From positions 186,001 through 250,000 of the forward strand of contig QANU01025256.1 of NCBI GenBank assembly GCA_003254905.1: a stretch of 64,000 nucleotides of DNA, read 5' to 3'. Below are positions 10,401 to 20,943 of the stretch, one piece after another. Position numbers and translations under genes: made by a program. Below the pieces are notes generated by a model that saw nothing but the letters and a program-made list of their open reading frames with translations, did not search any database and was not told where the DNA came from. The first letter of the stretch is position 1. Each line of letters opens with the position of its first letter. The stretch comes from Nissolia schottii (Eukaryota; Streptophyta; Magnoliopsida; Fabales; Fabaceae).

Positions 10401-13400
10401 ATTTGATGGTTTACTCTACTCAAAAGATTCTCCTTTTTGTTTTTAACAGGAATATCTATCAATCAATCTAATTAGTACCTACCCTTAATAGGTAAGCACC
10501 TGCGTACCCTAGCTTCTGCTGCTACAGGATATCAGAGAGTCCTTGAAGAAAACCGCAAGCTATACAATCAAGTGCAGGACCTCAAAGGTGAAATTCAAGT
10601 GACCATATTCCAATTACAATTTTGCTGCTTGGTAATTTATTTTCTGAATGTTATTGAATGACCAAATACATTTTGTATGTTGGTAGGAAATATTAGAGTA
10701 TATTGTAGAGTTCGACCTTTTAGCAGCCATCCAAACCATCCTGGCATTGTGAGTAACATAGAGGAAGGAAGCATCTCACTCGCTACACCTTCCAAAAATG
10801 GGAAAGAGGCAAAGAAGACGTTTACTTTCAACCGAGCGTTTGGCCCTTCTTCATCCCAAGGTTGGTCTTCATTTTTGTCCTTCCATTCAAACTATTGCTA
10901 CTCAATATGTTTGCCTCATGTGCCTGATCTTCTTGTTCGCTTGCAGCCGAGGTTTTCGCAGATACTCAACCTCTTATTCGTTCAGTTCTTGATGGCTACA
11001 ATGTTTGTATTTTTGCCTATGGCCAGACAGGGTCAGGAAAAACACACACTATGGTGAGAGATTCATGTGATCCTGATATATTTGCCTATCACTCTTTGAT
11101 TTGTGTGTAGTAACTAATTTTAGTGCATCTATGTACTGATGCAGTCTGGACCAAACAATCTCACTGAAGAAACTGTAGGCGTCAACTTTCGCGCGCTGAG
11201 AGACCTTTTCCTTCTCTCGGAACAAAGGAAAGACACCATTCACTATGACATCAGAGTTCAGATGCTTGAGATTTACAATGAGCAAGTCAGAGACCTACTA
11301 ATGACAGATGGTGTTGTGAAAAGATATCCTTCTCTAAGAATTTTTTATTTTTTTTAGTTTCTTGTGTGCTGGATCTATCTATTGGATGCTATTTTTCAGT
11401 AATGATTCTTTGTTCCTCTACGTGATTCTTTAACACTTGCATACATTAGAAATCCGCAACAGTTCCCACAATGGGATTAACGTGCCAGATGCGAACTTGG
11501 TCCCCGTTTCATCGACTGCGGATGTCTTAAATCTAATGAACTTGGGACATAGGAATCGGGCAGTTAGTGCTACTGCCATGAATGATCGGAGTAGTCGTTC
11601 TCACAGGTAAAGATTAAGTTGACGTTCTTAAATTCCTGAATTTAAGCACTGATTTCATTTTTGAAAATATGGTCAAGCTATTTAGGAGGTTTCTTTAGCA
11701 TTACCTCAAAACAAGTTATCTGGATTAACTCTATTAAGCGCAGGCTTGTACATTTCCAATTACCATTACCCAACAGTTTCATTATTTGTACGCAGATATT
11801 TAGTACCTCAAATAGAAATGTGGTGATTGTAGTTTAAATAAGTGCAGATTTCGATTATGTAAGTGTTGAATTGAATATTACCTTCACTAATAGTATAGAT
11901 ATGTTCTTAGTTAACATCACGACCAACACAAATAGCTGAAATCCACCCTTATTTTTAAAATACAATTACCACGTCATTTTGGGTTTATATTCATTATGTG
12001 CATAAATTATTCTCTTCTGTATGTCGGGTAGATTGTAACAGAATTTGATCAACTGCTACTTGCTTGTAATGGTATAATTGCAGTTGCCTCACAGTTCATG
12101 TTCAGGGAAGAGACCTTACATCAGGAAATAGCATTCGTGGTTGCATGCACTTAGTTGACCTTGCAGGAAGTGAGAGGGTTGATAAATCTGAGGTCACAGG
12201 AGACAGACTAAAGGAAGCTCAACATATTAACAAGTCACTTTCTGCTTTAGGAGATGTAATTGCCTCTCTCTCCACAAAGCAATCACATGTTCCCTACAGG
12301 AACAGTAAACTTACTCAGCTTCTTCAAGATTCTCTAGGCATGATTCTCATCTCTCTCATTCTACGAAATACCTCTTTGCAAGGTGATGTTTGGCTCCTAT
12401 CCGGTAACAAAAAGGACAAAGATAATGGTACAGTAGAGACATGTCTCTTGTGTCTCTATTTTTCAGACGCACAAAAATTAACTTAAAAAAAAATTTGTCT
12501 TGACACAGAGACACTCGAAGGTTTCTTTTGTCTCCTTCCCCTTCTCCAAACATGTTTTTTTTCCCAATATTTCTGTCTCCTTTGTCCCAAGATATTAACC
12601 AAACGCTATCTTAGATGTCCTCCACTTTTAGCTATTAAGGAGCTGAGGTTCTCTTTGTGTGTGTGTGTGTATATATATATCAGGAGGGCAAGCAAAGACT
12701 CTGATGTTTGTTCATATTAGTCCGGAGCCCGAAGCTCTTTCAGAAACACTTAGTACACTGAAGTTTGCAGAAAGGGTGTCCACGATTGAACTCGGCGCTG
12801 CCAGAGTTAACAAAGATAGTGCAGATACGAAAGAGCTGAAAGAACAGGTCCTTACAATCTTTGTTTTTTCTGTTTGAGGAGTGTCATACAGAGCTAAGGA
12901 AGCATTTTGAGCCTTTTAAAGTGTCCTTGCAGATCGCTTGTCTGAAGGCAGCCTTGGCAAAGAAGGATGGAGAAGCAGAACACTCCCAACAGATTGCATG
13001 TAATAGCAACCATGAAATTCCAAGGCTGAATTCGCAATTGTCTTCTCCTATACCATCATGCGGAGGTCGTAAGCTACCAAGAGATGATTCCACCAGCAGC
13101 CTTGAGGTATGTATTATTAATCACATTTGATCATAATGATCTAAACAATGCTCAACACGTCTGTTTGAAATATATCCAGTTTTGTAATATCACTTTTTTC
13201 TTGTTCTGAAACCATTTAAAAGATTTTCTGGAATTGACATTTTTTCATCTATGTCAAAAATGGGCTCTGCAGGACCAGGAAGAGGAATCATCGAAGCTGA
13301 AAAGACGAAGCCTCGACCTCCAAGACACATCAATCTTGGGGGATTGTGGTTCCGATAATAGTAAAAGTATCAGTAGTCAGAGGAACGAGAGCTTCACTTT

Positions 13401-15301
13401 TGATGATAGCCTCATGGGGCAGTGGGAAGCAGCAGCAGCAGCAGCAGCAGAAATCAAACACATATCTTCCCCAATATTGTTAAGCCCCAGATACCTTTCA
13501 GCATTACGCGTGGAAACGGCCGCCACAAACGACGCTGATGAGATTGAGTTAGCAACGCCAACCAGTGAATGTTGGGAATCCGAGATGAATTGGAAATCGC
13601 CTAAAGCAGCAGCAACAATGGGAGGAGGCATCTCCAACGGATCAGTGTCTAAAGCGAAGAAGTCAGCCCAACGGAGACAAACGAAGAACCTAGAGACCAG
13701 GTATTTCATTTTCATAGGTCCTTTTGCATACTTGATGCTGTTCATATTGCATTTACGAGTGAAAACATTGGGGAGACGCGCGCTCAAGCATGTTACCACC
13801 GTGAAGACTTCTCTCTTCACTAATTCAACAAAAGCACACGTCCATTACGGGGAGAGAGAGAGAGACAGGTGTTTATAGTGGGGATTCTTTTGGTGAAGAG
13901 ATAATGCTTCCACTTAGATTAGCTTAAAAATAATATATTTATTTTAGTGTGTATATATATTTTTGAAAGAGGTTTACTCTTTATATTTATAAAGTGGTTT
14001 CACACCACTTTTCAATTTTTAACAAGTTCAATATGAGTAATGTTAAGGACACTTAACTAATCCTTTTAATTATCTTCCTAATTATTAAATGGAGTAAATA
14101 ATAGACACATTCAATGTCTTAAAATTTTATAAAACATCTATTTTTTTTTACCGTATTTATTAGATAGGAGGATGATTAAGATGATTAGCTAGAAATCCTT
14201 AACATTACTCGAATAATATTATTGAGATCTAAATTTTTTTTATTATAAACCAAATAAGGCACTTGACCTATTTGTAAATATATTTTTATCAATAAAAATT
14301 GGGAAAAGACAAAAATGTTTGACTTAGTAAACAAAAAATAATTTATACTATGACAAAATATATTATATATCTATGTCCTAATATTTTTAATCAATAAATA
14401 TTAATGAAATAATTTTATTCTATTTTATCACATAAAAAGTGTAAAATACACTTCCCTCAGAGATACTATTATATATAGCATTACCCTTTATTTTTAAAAC
14501 ATACACTTTTCTTCAAAATATTTATTAGTTAAAGTATGTAGGTAAATGTATTAAATTACTCATTATACAAAGTACTCTATTAGTGTCAATATTTTTTTAT
14601 TTATATTATTTATATTATTAAATATTATTAAATATTATTTTATTTTTGTAAATTCTTGAGCATTGATAAGTTAATATATATGACACATATTGTTATATAT
14701 TATGTAATTCTTATACGATAGTTTTAAAAATTAAAATAAAATTTATATTTATATACATGCATAATTTGGTAATATTATTATGTCACATTTTATTTAACAA
14801 AAATATCAATGTGTATAATAATTTCTACAATGTTTTTTTTTCATTGTTCAATCGTTAATATTAATAAAAAACATATGTTGGTAAAAAGTAATAATAAACC
14901 TACATAAAAATAGATTAAAGTTTTAACTCATTGAAGGGGGTATAAGTTTTGAAAATAGAGAAGAAAATTGTGTATTAAAAGTATCTCTCAAGATAGAAGA
15001 ATGTAATTTACGCAAAAGAGAAAAATCATTCAATATATAATTAAGATACTTAAATGATAATTAATAGAGAGTTGAGATACTTAATTGGATAATTTTAAAG
15101 TTGAGGTTCTTAATTTAGTTAATTGTTACATTAAATTTGAGTCGCTTTCTCTTCAATTTACTGTAACTCTTCTATGTGAATAGGAGTATGATCCCGTCAG
15201 TGAGTCCTTCATCATCGAGGAAACAATCCACCTTAAGTAGTCAACCCAGAAAGCATAAAGGTTCCATTGATGCAAAGAGAAAAACTGGAAATGCCAAGTG
15301 A
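7404..15301 (+). CDS. Kinesin-14 with N-terminal calponin-homology domain
   Basis: Predicted 1041-residue microtubule motor. Exons: 7404-7521, 7883-8049, 8221-8364, 8625-8879, 9003-9074, 9155-9223, 9400-9480, 9616-9897, 10057-10138, 10492-10587, 10687-10860, 10947-11053, 11145-11323, 11445-11606, 12084-12337, 12684-12847, 12933-13106, 13273-13700, 15184-15301; phases agree and sum to 3126 nt. A CH domain (about residues 43-163, EWLRKTVG to LKSYSEGKW) suggests actin binding. A coiled coil (about 300-455) contains the neck and leads into the motor (about 457-785): [12 protein letters not shown]-loop GQTGSGKT (539-546), switch [10 protein letters not shown], switch II DLAGSER. A neck placed before a central motor is the class-14 arrangement, which is minus-end directed. 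The tail is basic and Ser-rich with an Ala run. The start ATG has G at +4 and matches the family N-terminus. Unusual: one AT-AC intron, one GC-AG intron, and a weak donor (GTCCTTAC) after exon 16. The closest relatives by memory are the plant KIN14 CH-kinesins; the exact orthologue is not settled. Confidence 0.93.
9688..9867 (+). repeat. In-frame 45 bp minisatellite, four copies, in the kinesin coiled coil
   Basis: Four consecutive 45 bp units encode 15-residue repeats of the form [15 protein letters not shown] (residues about 327-386). Copies 1-2 end in LLEEQQ and LLEQQQ, copies 3-4 in LLKLQR and LLKQQQ. The DNA is nearly identical between units, so the expansion is recent or homogenised. 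The charge pattern is compatible with a helix or coiled coil. Confidence 0.95.
10159..10416. mobile_element. Mutator-like MITE in kinesin intron 9
   Basis: A 258 bp element has inverted ends GAGTAAACCATCAAATTAGT and ACTAATTTGATGGTTTACTC, flanked by a perfect 10 bp direct repeat TACTCAAAAG (10149-10158 and 10417-10426). Target duplications of 8-11 bp are typical of Mutator-like elements. It lies wholly inside the intron 10139-10491. A relative lies at 53732-53970. Confidence 0.85.
11324..11444 (+). other. U12-type AT-AC intron of the kinesin gene
   Basis: The 121 nt intron starts ATATCCTT, the exact U12 donor consensus, and ends in AC. TTCTTTAAC at 11426-11434 matches the U12 branch site (TTCCTTAAC) about 10 nt before the 3' end. 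Joining 11323 to 11445 restores KRLEIRNSS, the sequence I recall for plant relatives. No GT-AG pair here gives that join. Confidence 0.92.
12338..12683 (+). other. GC-AG intron of the kinesin gene, with possible inserted repeat
   Basis: The donor is CTAG|GCATGA and the acceptor ATATCAG|GAGG. The join gives [16 protein letters not shown], the invariant kinesin sequence, so the GC donor is required. Part of the intron (about 12380-12615) has loosely inverted ends ('gatgtttgg' and 'ccaaacgctatc') and 'gagacatgtctc' words, possibly a MITE. Confidence 0.85.
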
Positions 15302-15714
15302 TAAAGGTTCACCAAAGGGATAAATTTCTGTTTTTCTTGCTTTAATGCCTCAACATATTTTTTTTGTGTGTATCAATAATTTAGTTGTAGAGAGAGAGGC
15401 AGAGAGAGAGAGAGGGAGGGGTTATTTAAACATTGGTGGGGCAACGAAATTTATGTAGTGATGGTCATTAGATGCCATCCCAAATCGATCTGATTATAGA
15501 GATTTGATTTTTGTATATATAAAAGAATAGGAAATTCAGTTCCATTACATTCCAATATCACATTCTTGATATTGGATACCTTTACACCTCTTTTACTTTA
15601 TTTCTCCAAACTACCAGAGGTGTAAAGAAGTCTAGAACATTTTGGTACTGAAATATTAAGTCCTATAAGAATGAGAATGAGAAATGTTTTTTTTTTTCCA
15701 TAAAAAATATATAA
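15302..15714. other. Kinesin 3' flank
   Basis: Probable 3' UTR with a GAGA run at about 15391-15418. No other gene is seen. A polyadenylation site could not be fixed. Confidence 0.4.
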
Positions 15715-16500
15715 AAATACATGTACATCCTAAACACCATGACGTAATAGTTAGTGGGATTATAAAATATAATAAAAAATTTAATTACTCTTTTCATTGA
15801 ATCACATATTTTCTCTTGCTCTCAATTTCTTCATTTTATCTTCAAAACATGTAGATATTAACATAAAAAATAGATATAAATGTAATAGATATATGTATCA
15901 TAATAAAATAGGTATCAACATATTATAAAGATATCAATCAAATAAAAACAAAACGTTGATATTTTTTTTATAACCATTGATATACCTTTATAATATGTTC
16001 TATTTCATTATGTTGATTCTTAGAGAGAGAATATGTTGATACCTATCTGTATGTTAATATCTTTATCTATTATGTTGATAGTTATTTTTAGATAAATAAT
16101 TTTTTCACACCAAAATATATGTACACCCTAAACACCTTGACATAATATTTACTGGGGACCACAAAATATAATAAAAAATTCAATCACTCTCTCTCCATTA
16201 AATCACATATTTTCTCTTACTCTCAATTTCTCTGCCCTATCTTTAAAACGCGCATATATCAATATAATAAAAATAGGTATTAACGTAATAGATATATGTA
16301 TCATAGTAAAATAGGTATCAACATATTATAATAAAAGTATCAATCATATAAAAAAGAAGAAGAACATTGATACTTTTTTTTAATAACTGTTGATATACTT
16401 TTATAATATATTGATACTTATTTCATTATGTTGATACTTGGAGAAAGAATATGTTGACACTTATCTTTATGTTGATGCCTATATTTATTAAGTTGATACA
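15715..16500. repeat. Direct duplication of a roughly 380 bp AT-rich unit
   Basis: A block beginning 'tacatcctaaacaccatgac' near 15724 recurs as 'tacaccctaaacaccttgac' near 16126, offset about 402 bp, with similarity running through 'ataggtatcaacatattata' in both. Each unit also contains an inner inverted repeat of 'ggtatcaacatattata'-like words. It is not coding. Confidence 0.75.
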
Positions 16501-17169
16501 TATTTCTATTATGTTTATATCCATGTGGTGAATGAGCTTGACGCTGGAGTGAAAAAGTGAGAGCAAAGGAGAAAGAGTCTTAGTTGACACGGAGACAATA
16601 TGACGTGATGGAGATAAAATGTGATTTGACACAGCGAGAACATGTTCAAAGAAAAAATAATTATGTTGATACATTTCTGAACTTGCGTTGATACCATATG
16701 TACAGGTGTTGATACCATATGCATACACGTTGATATCGTCGGTATCAGATATATTACTCATTATACCAAATACAATAATTTTGTCTTTTTTACCTCTAAT
16801 ATACGAGTGTATATAGTGTTGGGACACATTTGGTGTCAAAATAGCAACATTACAAGAAAATGGACTGGAATGCTTTATGTGCAATTTTTTTTAGATGTAT
16901 ACTACTAACTTTGGTGTATACACCAAATCACCCCTCACACTATGGGTCTCATGATGTGTGAGAGGGAAGACTTAGTATCTATGTCAAGATTGATGTACAT
17001 ATAGCACTATTCATGAATTTTCATTGAATATGACTTAATCCAAGGTGATAAGCAAGAAGAACACCATGCTACCGGAGAAAAATTCAATTGATGGTGTAGG
17101 TTCCTCAACTTATTAGCTGTTGACATGCTTCCACGGAGACGAGCAACTACAAAAGACAGATAGTTAGCG

Positions 17170-18910
17170 GATTTACTTAGAACAAATCAAAACAAAGACA
17201 ACACAGAAAAGGCAATATAACCACCCAAGATATTCTCCACGTCCACCAACTGACCCTCCACAATATCTCTTATATTTAAAGGACCTTCCTCGGCTAAAGC
17301 CACAAAAGAATGAGAATAAGCTCCTCCACAAACAACTCCGCGGGACATTCATAGTTAATGTTCTTGTTCTAGTAACAGGAAATACCCATAACGGTATCTT
17401 GATCACCTTCCCAAAATGTCGCCTCTCCGGAGCAGCAAAAACTTTGAAGTATTTCCACTTAAATTCTTGATAAGATTCTTCCCACCGACTAAAAATCCTT
17501 GATAGAGGGGTTTTATACCACATCTTTTTAATCCATAATTGAACATTGCATACCAAAATTGTGTGATTTTGATGGTTAATTAATAAGTTTCGTATAATTC
17601 CCCTTTTATGAGCATAATTGAGAAATTTGTTATTTGAGCACCATTTTGAATGGTTTTTAATTTGTCTCGAGTAACCTATGCGTTTAACATCTTGTGTTTG
17701 AGTTGTTAGAATCGCAGGTAATCGCATGTTGGTGCAAGAAGGGAGCAAAAGGAATAAGAAATGGAAGAAAATGAGCCAACTGCGCATCAATGGATCATCT
17801 TGCGCGAGACTTAAGGAGTCTTAGGCGTCTTACGTGAGACGTGACAAACAGGAAGCAAAAATTTGAATTCGATGAGGCATCTCGTGTGAGACGTGATCTC
17901 ATCTCGCGCGAGGCATGCTAGACAAAAAGTGAAAAATAAGATTCAATAAAGGTGTCTCGTGCAAGACACAATGCAACTCACGCAAGGCACGATCCAGAAG
18001 CCCAAAACCCTATTTTGTGATCCGAAAAGGTTATAAGTAGACATAGGGTGAACACAATTGGAGAACCACACACATCAGTTCCCAGCTGCTCTTAGGATTA
18101 GGTTTCTATAGTTTTTCTTTTATTTTTCCGCATCTTAGGATTACTGTTGTTAGTTTATGTTCGTTCGAAGATTGTTGGAGATCTCGCGATCACGTACGAG
18201 TTTCTTCGTGATTCGACTCACCCTTCTTATTATTTAATTCAGGTTTTGCACTTATTTTCAGATATATACTTCTTCCTTGTTTCATCTATTTCTTTTACAT
18301 TTTTATCCTCCACCCATGGACGCGTAGTTTCTTTAATATCTTGCATGCGGTAACTCTAGATTAGGATTAATTAGAGGTTCTTGCGCTTAATGTTTATTCA
18401 TGAATTGATCCACCCCTAGTAATATAGCGATTACATGTTATTGGTTAGGGTTGATTCTAGCTTGATAGATCTTGACGATCGTAGGATTTATTGATTTAGG
18501 ATTTGGAAACTTTTTGGGGAACTAATTAGATCTAATTAGGTTTTGCAATTGATGCTTGGGGTTTGACAGTTGTAGTCTCTTAGGTAAATTACGTCTTAGT
18601 TAGAGATTTCAACTAACAACAACATCCCTTTTATGAATAATTAATTACGAACCATTGATAATTAATCTTTGATCTAGAAACACCATATACAGGATATTGC
18701 TTCTTATCATTGTTGATTTATTTCTGTTTTAATTTCCTTTTATTTAAATTCGTCAATCTAAACCCCCAATTTAGTTAAACTTTTAATTGGTTCTGATTGC
18801 TTCCTTGAGAGACGACCTAGGTTAGTCCCCTTTACTACATTTTTGGGTTTAGTTTTATAAATTATTATTTGATCGAACACTGAAATTAACGACGTTTTTG
18901 TGCGTATCAA
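17170..18910 (-). mobile_element. LTR-retroelement remnant (fossil), family unclear
   Basis: The stretch 17490-17990 shares sequence, in inverse orientation, with 56960-57390, so it is a dispersed repeat. Repeated TCTCGCGCGAGAC-like words occur at 17790-17990. The part to about 18905, with 'gagagacgacctaggttag' and 'gtgcgtatcaat', resembles leader or LTR sequence of plant Ty3/gypsy elements as I remember them, and a minus-strand open stretch near 17250-17480 faintly recalls plant retroelement gag. It is old and broken, with no clear LTR pair or target duplication. Confidence 0.4.
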
Positions 18911-20943
18911 TCTTCGTCCTTAAGACCCCCTTGAAAGTATGCCAAGTCTTATACTTCGCTCTTATCCTTGGAATGTTACCCCCCAAAGGATTCGTCAGAG
19001 TAAACAAACTCAAGAAAGTTTGGGGGTACAGCTCCACACCAAAAACCTCACAAACTATATGAAATCCTCAAAGCAATGCCCTTTTGTTTGGATGGAGTTG
19101 AGTAGGACTGAAAGCACACAACCTCATTATCTCTCTCTCGAATGCGAAAAAAGGAAGTCTCACCCCCAAAAGCATGAAAAGCACCTCGTACATCCACAGA
19201 AATGGGGCGTGTCCTTATGCCAGAGCATACACACTCGTTTGTCTGTGGATGCAACTTCTAAACTATATTCGTGTCCTCTACCCCCTCCTCCGTCAACTGA
19301 AGTGCCTCACTTAGAATACTGAGGTGTTGTTCCTTTATAATCGAAGGTATAACAAAAGCCTCCGTAAAAGATAAGATCATTGAATCGATCTACGCGGTGA
19401 TCTCATATAATACTTTAAAATTTCCAGAGTTGGCAAAGGTGGCTATTTCGCATTGTCATATAGAGAGATGTAGTAAAAATAACTGTTGGAGCCTCTTTTG
19501 AAGTTATTTAACATGTGACATCCACAGATAATGTGTGACGGTTACTAGAGAACGTGCATACACTTCTGAAAGATGGTTTGCAAGATTCTCGCTAAGTAGA
19601 ACGAAGTGGAGACATAGGAGCAAGTGCCAACCGCTCGGTGGATGCGTGACAAGCATGCATGAAGACACTGAAGCCTATAAATAAGACGACCGGGGATGAA
19701 TTAATCTGGACAAAAAATACACTTATGAATTCTCAAATACTCACAAGTCCACAATGAAACTTCAAGTTTAGGAGAAGGATCAAGTAATTGTCATTTACTT
19801 GTTTTTTGTTCTTTCAATTTCCATAGGATTAGTTCTTTTCTTTTCATTTCTCGTACTATTGTTATTGATCTTTAATTTGTTCTTGTTTATGCACCATTTT
19901 TAAGTTTATTCAATGTATTGTTGATATTCCTTATCCTATTCCACATTCTTGCTTAAATGGTCTACATTGACATAGGAATTATTTTGTAATCCGTACTTTA
20001 TACATATTTTATTTAACTTTTATAGTGAACGGTGCATAATCATTTATAGACCAAAATTCTCATAAAACACTTTCTTCATTATTGTACATGGTTACAAAAT
20101 TTTATTCTTAAAAAAATAAAACAATGTAAATAAAAATAAAACATAGAAAAAAGAAAATAAATACATTTATTTACTTTAATATTAAAAAATAATTACATTC
20201 GCACTTTATCCTTCGTACTCCAACAATGGCATGATCTATATTCCTCTAGAAGTAAATAGGTGAAAAAAAATAAATTTTCTAATATAAGAAGAGCTACATC
20301 TTATAAATATGTAGATGCTAGAGTGAATGAGATAAGAGAAAAATAGTTGAAGTTATCCACATATCTAATAATTGGTCAAGGGAAGGATTAAGTTTGATTG
20401 TAAAACGTCAAAAAGACTTATGGATATTTTTTCGGGACAAAAAGTTTATTACGGGTAAATGAAGTTCAAACACGACGTCGTTGTACACACATATCAATAG
20501 TACCACATCGCTAACAAAGTTTTTGTTTTAGTTAAGCAGATACACATATATGTATTATTTTATTTCTTTTAAATAAGGGTCAGGGCCTCTGCTTTTCCCC
20601 TGAATATAACTAGGTTGTATTTTGGTTGTATCAAATTACCATCAAGGTGGCCAGGTTTATGACTCTTATCAGTATCGGATTCTTGCCACTGAAATATTAG
20701 AGGTACTTGATTACTTGTATAAATATTGTAACATGCATTCACTACTAATTAAATATTTCCGCAACTTCCTAATTTCTATGTTTTACTCCAAAAGAAAGAT
20801 TACAAAGTAGTCTTAATTTAGCATTACACATATATACTTTAATCATACTTGAATAGTCACAAACGTAACATCGAAATACATTTATCATCACATATGGGTC
20901 GACCTGGTTTAGTGTATATGATCATTTCACTGCACACTTAAAA
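18911..20943. other. Intergenic DNA, no gene recognised
   Basis: Mixed-composition sequence. A TATA-like CCTATAAATAAG near 19674-19686 lies downstream of a GC-richer block (19500-19670) and could be a promoter of an old repeat, but no product is recognisable. The open frame at 18939-19322 has no similarity I recognise. Confidence 0.4.

Noticed and set aside
13377-13820. 147-codon minus-strand open frame
   Set aside because: It is opposite kinesin exon 18, whose frame is supported by splice phase and conserved flanking exons.
18939-19322. 127-codon open frame as a gene
   Set aside because: No recognisable family, no splice or promoter context, and repeat-like surroundings.
19500-19700. Promoter of an endogenous pararetrovirus
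   Set aside because: A TATA-like box follows a GC-richer block, but no viral coding domain is visible nearby, so there is no support.
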